Positions 21,231 to 35,672 are shown, numbered from the stretch's first letter. The stretch: 64,000 nt of DNA from Tubulanus polymorphus (GCF_964204645.1 NC_134031.1:13616501-13680500), one strand, 5' to 3'. Made by a program: numbers and translations. Notes: a model not told the origin generated them from the sequence alone.

Positions 21231-21402
21231 ACCACCTACAATAAAATAATAGATAATTTTACTTTTTAAATATTTTTTTCTTTTTTATCTTTAAGTCATT
21301 TTCAAATTCTAATATTTGTTTTTCCAAATATAATTTTAATTTAGTTTCATTTATATCATGACACCATCAACTAACACCATCAACTTTATCATCCATTTAT
21401 TT
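21231..21402 (-). pseudogene. Older Polinton: 5' half of the same membrane protein gene
   Basis: Starts with ATGGATGATAAAGTTGATGG on the minus strand, like the gene at 14015, and contains a short local duplication and frameshifts. It ends at the accacc duplication bordering the inner element. Confidence 0.85.
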
Positions 21403-21430
21403 AGCAAAGAAATTACTAATTAGTAAATTT

Positions 21431-21815
21431 TTATGCTACAAATATAACAATAACAGTTCCACCTAAAATCCATATTATTTCATATTTCTGTTGTTCTTTA
21501 CTTGGGGTATAATAATCTGATAATTTAGGTTTGTATAGATGTAATTTTTCTTTATTGGTTACCGCGTTATATAAACTCATTGCATCATCAACTGATTGAA
21601 AATCTCTATGCAAAATCTTCTGATCATATAATTCTTTGTTAATATAATCCATGTAATTTTGTCTCTTTTCTCTATATTCTTCTGCTGCTTTATTGTATTT
21701 CTCTAATAATAATGACCCATTTTTATCAATATGCTTAAATGAATAAACCACCACCAGTAAATGCTAAAGCGTTTACAATTGCCGATCCTATAATAGTTAC
21801 AATTGCCGATGCCAT
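21431..21815 (-). pseudogene. Older Polinton: coiled-coil membrane protein
   Basis: Minus-strand relative of 13572-14010, starting at the TAAATAAATGG leader. Frame breaks occur in the first 25 codons; the rest, including the region frameshifted in the inner copy, is open to 21431. Confidence 0.85.
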
Positions 21816-21837
21816 TTATTTAGCAAAAAATATGCAT

Positions 21838-22059
21838 TTATATAGGAGGAATATATTTTTGTTTTTCCAAATAATCAATAGTTAAATTGGATAAAGTAAC
21901 TGCTAACGTTAATTTTAAAATACCATTTATATCAAATCTATCAACATTAACACTTCCCATTTTAAATACTTTTTTTAATACCATTGAATAACCAACAGTT
22001 CCAACTGATAATAATGCTCCATTATATAATCCAGTTATTATCCACTTCTGATCCGCCAT
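21838..22059 (-). CDS. Older Polinton: small membrane protein, 73 aa, intact
   Basis: Nearly identical to the product of 13326-13547 but with Leu (TTA) where that copy has TAA. Starts MADQKWIITGLYNGALL, preceded by the T-run and TAAATAAATGG leader. Confidence 0.8.
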   Translation of the reverse strand: MADQKWIITGLYNGALLSVGTVGYSMVLKKVFKMGSVNVDRFDINGILKLTLAVTLSNLTIDYLEKQKYIPPI

Positions 22060-22104
22060 TTATTTAGAAAAAAAAATTACTATCTTCAAAATATTCAGTT
22101 ATCT

Positions 22105-22754
22105 TATTTGAAAGGCTGAATCCAAGAACATGTCTATCGAACTTTTGAGCCCATACATCTACTTTTACTTAGTAGCCACTTGAGAACAATAAGCAATTAA
22201 CGATATCGGCTACTTTTCCAGTAGTATACATTTCAAAACAGTCACTCTGAAATTGTATTCCTTTCGATTCGATTGGTGTTATATAGTGGCTGTTTCGAAG
22301 AGTCTACTATAGAAAAGTTAAAACATCTGGTTTCGATAGTGCACACTAGCAGTAGAGGTGACTGTAAAACCACCCGTCTGTAAACAGTGACTTTGTGATA
22401 GTAACTCCTACCATATCAGCTACTCTCAAAACACATCGTTCCTAAAAGTCAACTATTGAAAAGTGACCATTTTGAGATTCCCTGTTATAAATACACTGCA
22501 GCAACATATGCTTCAGATTTGCAGTGATACGTGACAATATAAACATACTCAGAAACTATAGTGAAAACTCTACTCACTGACACGCTATAGTCTTGGGTAT
22601 AGTTCTATTTAGAGTGACTCAGTTAAGATCTGAAGATAGTGAAGATACTCTTTGAGGATGTGAAATGTAAATGTAATGAGCGATTCCCAACTCTAACCAA
22701 TTAAAGTCGTGATTGGAGTTAAATTTGTTTACAAATTGTCAATAGTTATGTAGT
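22105..22754 (+). repeat. Dispersed 0.6 kb repeat, copy 1
   Basis: Matches 62833-63439 over its whole length, both starting tatttgaaaggctgaatcc and ending aatagttatgtagt. This copy begins exactly where coding similarity of the older Polinton stops. No protein seen. Confidence 0.9.
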
Positions 22755-23237
22755 TTCAAGACAAATCGAAATTTTCTTCTTTTCATGGCGATATAATTAA
22801 ATTAAGAATTCAATTCTAACAAATGCAGCTATTTCATAGCATAGGTCTGCATTTATTTTTCATTTAAATTCTTGAATTAAAAGTGCAATCATACATACCT
22901 CTCATTATTGAAATGGTAGTTTTCAGCGGGAGCCTGGATTTCTTTCTATCTTAAATTACAATGTGCATTTCGGAGTGTTCGAATTTGCCTGAATTCTAAT
23001 TTCGCTGAATCATTGATTTTTTCTTTAACAAATCCGTGGGGATTTTAAACATTCTAAAGAAATCATCTAAAATGAGCCCAAATTTGATCGAATTTAATAG
23101 CAATAAGAAACTTTGTATGGTATTCAAGATTTCATTTTGATTACAGTAACGGCCTATGGTGATCATCACCGGGGTCATGAGTGAAGAACTCCCGTAATAG
23201 AATTTTAAATATGATAAAATTTGGTGAAACCGCAACG

Positions 23238-23267
23238 TTTCGACTGTTGACTAACAGCCATCATCAG
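23238..23267 (-). ncRNA. Hammerhead-ribozyme-like core motif
   Basis: On the minus strand: CTGATGA, a 7 bp stem with a 4-base loop (GGCTGTT / AACAGTC with one G-U pair), then GAAAC. This is the conserved core and helix II of hammerhead ribozymes. Helices I and III are poor, as in the minimal forms known from Penelope-like elements and retrozymes, so activity is doubtful. Confidence 0.4.
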
Positions 23268-23405
23268 ATGGAATGTATGAAATGTAGGCATTCCTAAAAC
23301 GGAGTGGTTTAACTTTGATAAATGTTATAATACTAAATTCTATTGTGGAATTTCTTCATTTATCTACAGTTAACGGATTAGAGTATTTGATTCTACTTCT
23401 TCGGG

Positions 23406-23453
23406 TCCTGTAGTCGTTAAGGTCGAAAATTTTCGACCTTAACGACTACAGGA
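23406..23453. repeat. Perfect 48 bp palindrome
   Basis: Two 24 bp arms with no spacer, centred on GAAAATTTTC; the outer ends are TCCTG and CAGGA. No gene around it. Confidence 0.97.
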
Positions 23454-25061
23454 TGGAAGCATGGAAGCAATTTACAACCATGTTGGTCGCTATGATAGAG
23501 ATTCCCTGTATATCTGCACCTTAAATCGGTACCTCTGTTGGTTCTAGCCCGCATTTGCTTCCAAATTCAAGTATTGGTAACGTTATTCTTACTCTGAATG
23601 CACTTCTGTCGTCGAATATGGTGCCACATATTAGTAGTTATTATTTTACGACAATTTGTGAAAAAGAGGTTAGTTTGAAAAAACTGATAATTATCTTATA
23701 ATTCAGCGATTCATTGGTTCTTCGATTCAGCGAAGTTCAAACATTGTACATTTTGGCGTATTATTTTATTGGCACCTTGAAATAAAGACAAATAGAGATA
23801 TTGCGGTGCTAAGTTTATTACTAAGAGGTAAACTTTTGGTTCGTGGTCTTTTGGTGGCCAATGCAATTTGTTCATTCGTTCATCAATCACTGTCTAGTTA
23901 GCCAGTGTAAGTGACTTGCTGACCGTCTGCTGCTGCTGGGTTTTTGATAACCTATACAAACAATTTACCCAACAAAGTAGGAAAGTATGTGCAACTGAAA
24001 TTGCAGCCTATCACATTTCTTTCACTTCTTAAGCCAAACGAAGTTTTCTCTATCAAATGAAATTGCTGATTTCAAAATTACGTGAACATCTCAACACCGC
24101 ACTTTTATACGCTAATCGTGTGATCTTATATAATAAGTTTGTAATTACATTTCAACCAAACTGTATAATTATGAAATAAGATTTGATCAGGGAATCGCTT
24201 CTAGCAAGCGATAAAATATTCAATATTCATTAACGAACAAGCAGAGAACAGCGTGACAAAGTGAACATCACATGGATTACTTAAAAATCGTTTGTATCGA
24301 AATAAACAATAAATTTAAGGTTAATTTAGATAAGTATTTTAGATACATCTTTTCGGAATATTTTGCGTAGTCTTCATCCAGATAATGAGATAAATAGGAC
24401 GTGATTAATTTTATGAACATATGATTTTATTTGTATATTCCTCTCTCATATATCCTTAAAAACAAACTAAGCCTAAAAGACAAATTTATTCTTTCATCTT
24501 TTGTTTTCTACAAAATCAAAGATTTATGAACGCACCAGAATGTTTTATAATTGCAAATGTAAAACATAAATTTTATCTTAAAATCTTAAAATTCTAAATT
24601 CATGGGCGGATTTAGACCGTGTCGAATTTCAAAGTGCCTTTTTATTCTTTTCTCTGTATCAAAATTTGTCGTTATAACCACCCGAGATACACAATAGATA
24701 TTTTTCCTAGATATATAACCTGTTTCTTGACTTAATGCCTCTCAGGGATGCTCAAAAAAGCTCTAATGATAGTAAAATTTAAAAAAATATTGCTGATATG
24801 CCTTTCTGCCCTAAATTAAAAATATATGCCCTTTTATTGGTCGTCATGGTCACAACATGCCCCTGGATCCGCCCCTGAAATTAGGACTGGCACTATACAA
24901 TATGTATTAGTATTAATGGATTTAATCCATGATGATGTTATATAAATGTATAGTTTTCCTATTGGATATTGCCATTTTGTTAAGCGTAATATAAATTTGC
25001 GGATTCTTAGCTACTCAAAAAACTTAGATTTTCTATTCACAGAACTGTATTCAAAGCATAC

Positions 25062-25341
25062 AGAGTTCATTTTCATATATTTCAGTTATTATTCTTTTAA
25101 TATCATCAATGATAAAATCTTCATCTAATTCATAAAATCTTAAAGATTCTCTAATTAAATTAGTAATCTTTTCTACATTAAAAGTTTCTTTATCTATTGT
25201 TTTTTCATAGTCAAATGTTGTTTCATTAGAAAATGCAATATTTTTAATATGCGTAATTACATCAGTACTGTTAAATTTCATTTCTTTCTCATGTTTAAAA
25301 TCGAATCCAAAACATATGCTCGGCCCAACAGTTATATTCAT
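25062..25341 (-). pseudogene. Older Polinton: 5' part of the 117 aa gene, split by repeats
   Basis: Starts MNITVGPSICFGFDF at 25341 and matches 12969-13240 of the inner element. The match stops near 25062; the last codons resume at about 22076-22106, on the far side of the inserted repeats, with some 40 bp missing. Confidence 0.85.
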
Positions 25342-26128
25342 TTATATAGTGAAAAAAATTACTCTCGACATCTTATGATTAATTCATAAATTATAGGAAA
25401 ATTATTTAAATCAATTTAATATCCATTATGATTTCTAATTTCTAATCTAAAATTATTGAATTGAGGAATACAAGGTTTAAAATCACATTCTGTTAAATTA
25501 TAATTTATTTGAGTTCCAAATTGTTTAACATTTTTTAGCGGTAAAATATTTAATACTAGATATATCTAATACTAGAACTACAAATTGTTTCTTTAGTTGC
25601 TTCGAAAGTTTTTGTAGGATCGATTAAATTGCGATAAATATAAAAGTATGTAAAAGGTATTATATTTGAGATGCCTTCTGCGTTTCCAGTAACTGTAAGC
25701 GGTTTAATTCCTAACATTTTAGCCATTGGTTTGTTTACCATAAATTTATGTTGTTCATTAGATATCTTTATTCTTATTTTATTAGCACTATCAATTTTAG
25801 TTAATTTAATTTCAAATACAGAAGTGCACCCGATTTTCAACCGAGCTCTTCTATTAATTTCCTGCGCTAATGATTCTAAATTATATAATCCTGGTTTTGA
25901 AAATAGATGAAAACATTTATCTTTATTTCTCATATAAATCATAAACCCTCTATGTTCAAAAGTTTTATCCGATATATTATAGAAAGAATTACATAAACTT
26001 ACATTTACTAATTTTAAATCAACACAATTCTTAAATTCTCTATCTAATTGTACTAGTGAATTATGTGATTTATAATTTATAAGTCTTCTTGAATCAACAA
26101 ATATTCTGTATTCTTTTAATTCTACCAT
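25342..26128 (-). pseudogene. Older Polinton: probable penton protein, frameshifted
   Basis: Relative of 12204-12968. Open for 190 codons from 26128 (MVELKEYRIFVDSRRL), then a frameshift near 25560, and a TAA near 25425 where the inner copy has Leu. The older copy covers the region that is shifted in the inner one, so the two were broken independently. Confidence 0.65.
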
Positions 26129-26142
26129 TTATTTTACATATT

Positions 26143-26484
26143 TTATTCGAAATCTATTTCATGGTGCCCTTTTTCATTCTTACATTTGTATATGAAATAG
26201 AAATCACCAGAACATAATTCTTCTAAATCTTCACTTGATAGTCTATAAAATCTATCTGGTAAATATGTTCTGAATTTATATGTATTTCCCTTTAATCCTT
26301 CATATTCCAAGTGGATAACTAATTTATCTCCATATTTGTTAGTAACTGTATCAATATTTGTAATTAGATATTTCTTATGAATTGTTAATTCTGTTAACTT
26401 CTTAAATTTATAATCTACAGATTTTACATTTGTAGTATCTTTGATTCTATCTAAGAATTCACTTTGTACTTGTTTACTCTCCAT
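26143..26484 (-). CDS. Older Polinton: small conserved protein, 113 aa
   Basis: Intact frame starting MESKQVQSEFLDRIKD. Shares TNKYGDKLVIHLEY and FRTYLPDRFYRLSSEDL with the gene at 20819-21145 of the inner element. Here it lies directly upstream of, and in line with, the penton gene instead of at the element end, so the order differs between the two Polintons. Confidence 0.7.
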   Translation of the reverse strand: MESKQVQSEFLDRIKDTTNVKSVDYKFKKLTELTIHKKYLITNIDTVTNKYGDKLVIHLEYEGLKGNTYKFRTYLPDRFYRLSSEDLEELCSGDFYFIYKCKNEKGHHEIDFE

Positions 26485-26938
26485 TTTAATAACATATTTT
26501 TTATTAACATTTATTTTAGAAGTTATTAGATTAATATTTTAAGAGTATGTTGCAGACTGACAACATGAAAAGATAAATGCTGCGGCGTAATTTCAAACTG
26601 GTGTTTATTACCGTTTTCTACAATACAAATTAACATTTCTCATTATATAAATATGTCATAAATGCAATAACTGAATTACAGAATTAATGTACTTGTATAT
26701 ATGTACTTACAAATCATACGCCTAATCGCCAACATGACATTCGGTGAGTAACATACAGAGTATTACTACTGGTGACATATCAGTACCTGTTTATATACTA
26801 GTCAAACCGTCACACACAGTGAGCGGCTTAGGATAAGCTATTGTGAATACAATACATGCCTTGATATTACAATAATCCTACATAGAAAACTACAAACTGG
26901 AATAACATGATAATACTCTAAATATAAAATCTAACAGA

Positions 26939-27080
26939 GTAATAGGGAATAAGTTGTTCTAGATTAAAGGTTGAGAGGTTGAGTGAGTAGAAAATGAAAT
27001 GAGTGTGCGAGAATCTATTTTTCATTTTTTATGAACTCGACCTTTCGACCTTTGATCTAGAACAACTTTTTCCCTATTAC
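26939..27080. repeat. Foldback: 45 bp imperfect arms, 52 bp loop
   Basis: Arms 26939-26983 and 27036-27080 (GTAATAGGGAATAAGTTGTT and its near complement). Could be the end of an element or a foldback transposon remnant. The about 400 bp to its left (26540-26935) shows no gene. Confidence 0.8.
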
Positions 27081-27590
27081 TATGATAGATTTATATTTAT
27101 CGGTGGTAAAACGGTGGAGACGAATAGCAGACGACTATTTAGTAGGGACTTAGAGCCTACAGCCCATGAGGAGGGAGAATCTATGGCTAAGGGAATATTT
27201 GATAATATGTGCTTTAAACTGGAAGAAAACAGGGAAAAAATTTAAACTAAGTTTTTTAAAATTATTTTGAGTATTTCCTACATTAAACCTCAGAAGGACT
27301 GCAGAAAAAAATAAAAAAGGAGTGAAAATTGTGATGAATTTGATTCAAATGATGAGAGAAATGAAAAAATTTACAAGATTGAACATTGAGATGAACAAAA
27401 ATTTGTACAAGTTGCTAGATTGCAAACCAAGACGTACATGACAAAAAGATTTATTACTTTTGAAAAATTGTGATGAAAACAGGGAGGACTTTTTTTTTAA
27501 TAAGATGATTTTGGCAGAATTCTGGGAGGCCGATCCAAGTAAGGTTAAATCATACATTCTATACAAATTCTTTGTATGTTATTTCCAGAA

Positions 27591-29949
<2,359 letters not shown>

Positions 29950-30164
29950 ACAATTCGAAATATATTTTATACTGTAATCGTTTTTCTCTTACATTGGATT
30001 TTAAAACATTACCAACTCATTCAGACTCGCACTTATTAAGTTCAAGTTGGTCGGTCAAGGTTTACTGTATTTTTGGTGATAGGAGTTAGATATTTTCTTA
30101 TGTTTATATTATCAAAAAAGTCAAAATTCAGCAAAATATCCCTCCGGATTGTTGATGTAATCAG

Positions 30165-31331
30165 ATAAATTTTTACAACCCTGGGGACTTTGACTGGACA
30201 TTATCTGGTATATTTACATACCTGGGGCTGATATCTACATTAACAACCCTAGGGACCTTAACTGGACATTATCTGGCATATTAACATCCCTGGGGTTGAT
30301 ATTTACATTAACAACCCTGGGGACCTTAACTGGACATTATCTGGCATATTAACATCCCTGGGGTTGATATCTGCATTAACAACCCTGGGGACCTTAACTG
30401 GACATTATCTGGTATATTAATATCCCTGGGGTTTGATATTTACATTAACCACCCTGGGGACCTTAACTGGACATTATCTGGAATATTAACATCCCTGGGG
30501 TTTGATATTTACATTAACAACCCTGGGGACCTTAACTGGACATTATCTGGCATATTAACATCCTTGGGGTTTGATATTTACATTAACATCCCTGGGGACC
30601 TTAACTGGACATTATCTGGTATATTAACATCCCTGAAGTTGATATCTGCATTAACAACCCTGGGGATTTTAACTGGATATTATCTGGCATATTAACATCC
30701 CTGGGGTTGATATTCACATTAACAACCCTGGGGACCTTAACTGGACATTATCTGGCATATTAACATCCCTGGGGTTGATATCTGCATTAACAACCCTGGG
30801 GACCTTAACTGGACATTATCTGACATATTAACATCCCTGGGGTTTGATATTTACATTAACAACCCTGGGGACCTTAACTGGACATTATCTGGCATATTAA
30901 CATCCCTGGGGTTTGATATTTACATAAACAACCCTGGGGACCTTAACTGGACATTATCTGGTATATTAACATCCCTGAGGCTGATATCTGCATTAACAAC
31001 CCTGGGAACCTTAACTGGATATTATCTGGCATATTAACATCCCTGGCGTTGATATTTACATTAATAACCCTGGGGACCTTAACTGGACATTATCTGGTAT
31101 ATTAACATCCCTGGGGCTGATATCTGCATTAACAACCCCGGGGACCTTAACTGGACATTATCTGGCATATTAACATCCCTGGGGTTGATATCTGCATTAA
31201 CAACCCTGGGGACCTTAACTGGACATTATCTGGCATATTAACATCCCTGGGGTTTGATATTTACATTAACAACCCTGGGGACCTTAACTGGACATTATCT
31301 GGCATATTAACATCCCTGGGGTTGATATTTA
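30165..31331 (+). repeat. Minisatellite, about 17 copies of a 68-69 bp unit
   Basis: Each unit reads roughly taacatccctggggttgata, then ttacattaacaaccctgggg, then accttaactggacattatct, then ggcatat. Copies differ by few substitutions and a one-base T insertion. It ends directly at the right inverted repeat (31332). Confidence 0.95.
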
Positions 31332-31467
31332 CCTCCCTGTTTTCATCACAATTTTTCAAAAGTAATAAATCTTTTTGTCATGTACGTCTTTGTTTGCAAT
31401 CTAGCAACTTGTACAAATTTTTGTACATCTCAATGTTCAATCTTGTAAGTTTTTTCATTTCTCAGAA

Positions 31468-33250
31468 CGACCGCCATATTCGAAGAGAGAGGGCAGCACC
31501 GCCTTCCCCCGTTTTCCGCTACAGAAGTTTGTTTCGACTGATTGCAATCCAGCCGATGATTGTACTCGCGGCCTAAGCGGTTCAGAATTAGAGATTTCCC
31601 ATAGGAGGTTTGATGGTCCAGATTTTCTAGAACAGTCCGAAAATAGTTGGCCTTCCCAGACACAAGTTTTTCTATTTCCGACGCTGATGAAAATGTACGA
31701 GCTGTTAGATCAGTGAATAAAGTTTCATCGCTCTCATCAAATATATCTGAGAGGGTTGTTGATTTGCATGATTTAATTCAGCCAGAAAACTTTTCGCTTT
31801 GGTATATCCCTTGTTGCGCCGAGCTGCTTGGATCGTACCAGCAGAGAAGAATTTTGCTTCTGCAGTTGCTAGATTAGGATTTAAAGCCATAAAATCTAGT
31901 ACTTTGCTTCCAGAGGAACTACAGTTTGCAGAAGGTTGCTTAATAGCTAAAGTTCAAAGGGAGGATTTTTCTGAGGATTATATCTGTATTAAAGAGGGCA
32001 GGCTAATGGAGCGTAGCTCATTACGTTGTGTTGATCCGTTTTTTGTCGGTAATTTTATACGTGTCGGTGGGCGCATCTACAGCGCTCCCTATGTACCCAT
32101 ATAGAGGCTAGACACAAGATTATTCTTCCATATAGTCACGACATTACGTACTTGTAGTGCAAAAAGAACATCTTTTGAATTTTCATGCCAGACCTGAGCA
32201 CATAATATCATTGATAAGACAAAAATATTGGTCAATTAAAGCCAGATAAGTTGCTAAGCGAATTATTTCATAGTGTTTCGGTTTCGTCGTCGTTCAGTTA
32301 AGCTAAAAGTTACAGCGAACTTATCAGTTTGTCGTATAACGAGTCATTGTAAGCTTTTCTATTTTTCAGAGGTTGACTATTTCGGGCCTCTGCAAGTAAA
32401 AAGAGGTCGATCTATAGTTAAGGTTTGAGTGTGCCCTTTTACTTTCTTGATAAAGTGCCGTACACTTAGACTGGCCTAGCTGATGTGTTGGATACTGATA
32501 CATTTTTGATGGTAGTTCGTAGGTTCATTGGCCGTCGAGGTCAGCCTTGCGAAATTTATAGTGACAATGGTGGGGGACTGATAGGGAGTTATATAAATGA
32601 ATGTTTAATTCAGTGGAATTAGTCACGAATTTCTAATTTTTGTCTTGAAAGAGGTATTAAGTGGGTTTCTAATCCACCCTGTGCTCCGCATTTTGGTGGA
32701 GCTTGGGAGCGATTAGTGAGAACAGCTAAGAACGCACTTAAATCAGTTTTGAAGGGTCAATCATTCCATGAAAATGTATTACGAACGACACTTATAGAAG
32801 TGGAGGCTGTAATAAATAGTCGTCCGTTGACTTATAATAGTTCTGATCAACACGATTATACCCTAATTACTCAAAATCACTTTCTTCAAGGAGGTGCCTC
32901 CTATGTGCTCATCAAGGAGTGTTTCATGAATGAGAGATTAACAGTCGCAAACGATGGAAACAGTGCCAAGTTCTGGCTGATCTTGTGTGGCGACGATGAT
33001 TGTCACATTATTTGCCGAAGTTAACTGCGAGCGGCAAGTGGTTAATTGAAAATTAAAATGTAGCAGTAGGAGATTTAGTTCTGCTCGTTGATGAAGATGC
33101 TCCCAAGGACCAATGGTCTCTAGGGCTTATTGTCAATGTATACCTAAGTGTTGCTGATGGCCGTGTCCGCACAGTAAAGGTAAAATCAGCATCAGGAGAG
33201 TATGTACGTCCGGTATCGAAATTACGTGTTCTGGAGGAAAGTATTGAATG
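31468..33250 (+). pseudogene. BEL/Pao retrotransposon pol remnant (RNase H tail and integrase)
   Basis: Pieces in three frames: TDCNPADDCTRGLSGSEL (about 31541-31590, the NPAD motif ahead of the integrase), FIRVGGRIYSAP (about 32051-32086, the IRVGGR block), VDYFGPLQVKRGR (about 32374-32412), YSDNGGG (second Asp, about 32559), then KWVSNPPCAPHFGGAWERLV (about 32660-32718, the Glu of the DDE core) and INSRPLTYNSSD, and a C-terminal block with GEYVRPVSKLRVLEES ending near 33250. These are the integrase blocks of BEL/Pao elements. Stops and shifts are frequent; gag and reverse transcriptase are absent on this side. Confidence 0.85.
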
Positions 33251-33347
33251 AATGAATATTGTATTGAAATTAAATGTTGTTCGATGATTTATATAAATAA
33301 TATTTTCTTATTGACACCGTAATATTACGGACGTCAAGGAGGTGCCA

Positions 33348-33777
33348 TGTAGGAATTTATGTATGAAGTTAAATTTGTGTTTCCTTTACCGATATTGTTA
33401 AAGTTGTGTTTTAGTACTGTTGCATTTGTATAAACTACTTTCCTTAAATCCTTCGCGCTTCGCTTCACGTATGATTAAATAGATTTAGTAAACCATGAAC
33501 TTCTATCTGTATTCATTTTCTGGGCATTTCTGTAAATGCACAGTTCTATTCTGTCATTCGTATTAGACGTATGCCAGCACTACGTTATGGCTGGAAATAG
33601 CAATTGTAAGTTATCAAATTATCACAATTATCCGCAAATTCTATTGTATTGTTACTCATTTAGTTGTTCTTTGTTTTGTAGCAAACCGGTACTCGTTACT
33701 TTGCAGCCGTAAATAAAATCCGTAAAGTTATTCCGACGTCGTCGTTAAGTCATTTTTTGTAGATCGTAGTTGCTGAC
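33348..33777 (+). repeat. Candidate 3' LTR of the BEL/Pao element
   Basis: Begins TGTAGG after a purine-rich AAGGAGGTGCCA and could end at TGCTGACA. No second copy in the window, so the borders are inferred. Confidence 0.4.
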
Positions 33778-35672
33778 AAGTAATCCATAAGACAAATATA
33801 CGGTTTACTAAATTACGTTACTCTCAAGGCAAGAAGCGTTTATTTCAAACTACTCAATACAGGATTTTGCTGTCTAAATAACTTCCACTAAGATAATTGA
33901 ATTTACTTTTTCCTTTAGTAATAACGTTAAATAGTTCAGTTCCCATAATTAGTTTATCGTGGCGATTCCAGGATCAAGCATGTAAGGACAAAGATTGGAA
34001 TTAAAATGATGCAAAATGCACATGCATACAGGTACATGAATTCTCATTTGAACATGTATATATTACAATTTTAGTATTATACAGTATATATAAATGTAAG
34101 ACAATATTCAGTACAAAACAGCAGTAACAATACATTAATATGATTTAAATATCGAATACTAATACCAGTATGCTATTTTCACCAATAATTCTACATGTAG
34201 TTTCTATGCTCGTACTGCTTGATGTACTGTGGTTGTGCCATACATCGAGGAGTGATTGTAATTTGACATAAGAAAAAGGGTTAAGAAGGTTCCATAAAAG
34301 ATGGCGGCCCCTTAGATCCCCTTACATCTCATCAAATCGACAACAAGTGATTGGATCTATAGCCACTTACAGGAAAACATGGTTCCTTGAAAAGATTCAA
34401 TCATTAGTAGGCAAGATGATTGGGGGGGGGCGACTATCTCGTATCACAACCACCTTTCGAAGGATAGGCCTTGTTCCAATAAGCAAGGGTAAATTTTCTT
34501 TCAGATGTGCTCTGATTGGCCTATCGAACCCTAATGCTTGTGGAAGAAGATTAAGAGAAAAAAGTTGATAATTTAGCCAGACTCGCTGGCCAGCATATTG
34601 CTAGCGTAACGTCTACAGGTAGATCACCACTAAACCACCGATGCTCATGGAATCCTACTGAATGTTTTAACTCAACCCTAACTGACCCTAACCCCCCTCC
34701 TAAATATAATTCGAACATTTTGACCCTTTGGTCAAATTTCACCTCACAGTGGAAGCTGGTCCAAAGGTTTATGAAATCATGCATTGCAATTGCTTCATCA
34801 ATATAGCATTGTCAAGTGGTATGAGTGCGTGGCTGCACAGCCAAAGCATCAGAGGAAATAACTGAGACCTTTGCCTACTCTGACCATGGACTATTAAATG
34901 AGTCTTTACTGACTACATTGGTGAACATGTGAAATGCATTTAGCTGACAATTAGACTCTTCATAAACCATTGTCGATGTAACAGTCAAGTATACTCAAGT
35001 CCTTTTAATTTCTGTTACAATTCCTTTGATCGTACATACTTTTATCACATCAGTTATAAGCAAAGTTTAAGGTAAATAAATTTCTGAATATAGATTTTAC
35101 ATTTAAGATTAAAGAATCAAAATATTTTGGCATTTATCCTCTCAAGGGTACATGTAGTGTAGTGGTCATCATTACACGGCCTTGGGGATTTATTCGCCTT
35201 TCCCACCTTGTCATACTTTCAATCATCTTATAAACAGGTTTTTCATGTTCGCAGTATAATAAGTTATAACTAATTCAAATTGCACATACATAAAAAAAAT
35301 AATTTGGCGAACCTAAGCATTCACATTCATACAATTGTGATTCCTTAAATTCATTTTAAAAGTGCTTGACAAAATTATACTCAGAATGATTATCATTTAC
35401 ATATGGAATTCATAAATTACATTTGTACATGTACATGATTTAAAAATAGTTTCATATCTTAACAGGTAGCTTGTTGCTGACCCATGTACATATATAGCTC
35501 TGGGTCATAGCATGACATTAAGATATCTAAATAGATATTCAGTAGAAAACTTAATCTGCATCACTCAGGACGAAAATCATATTCCACACACATTCAAGTA
35601 TAAATGGACTGAAATAATGTCAGGATCAAAATCCGGATTAAATTTATCCATTTTTCAACTGAAATTAATTTT
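33778..35672. other. Non-coding stretch, 3' flank of the LRSAM1-like gene
   Basis: No gene seen. It must contain the 3' untranslated region and polyadenylation site of the minus-strand gene that ends at 35673, but I cannot fix them. A copy of AAGATGGCGGC, the YY1 consensus, is at about 34299. Confidence 0.5.

Larger units (their letters stand above)
22755..25061. other. Non-coding repeats inserted in the older Polinton
   Basis: No convincing gene. It contains a ribozyme-like motif (23238-23267), a perfect palindrome (23406-23453) and, at about 24601-24877, a segment with imperfect inverted ends (GGGCGGATTTAG against GGGCGGATCCAG), perhaps a hAT-type MITE, though I could not find a clean 8 bp target duplication. 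Confidence 0.5.

Noticed and set aside
24601-24877. hAT-type MITE with target duplication
   Set aside because: The ends are partly inverted, but the 8 bp on each side do not match, so it is only mentioned inside the non-coding region.
30165-31331. CRISPR-like array
   Set aside because: The units are contiguous tandem copies without distinct spacers, in an animal genome.
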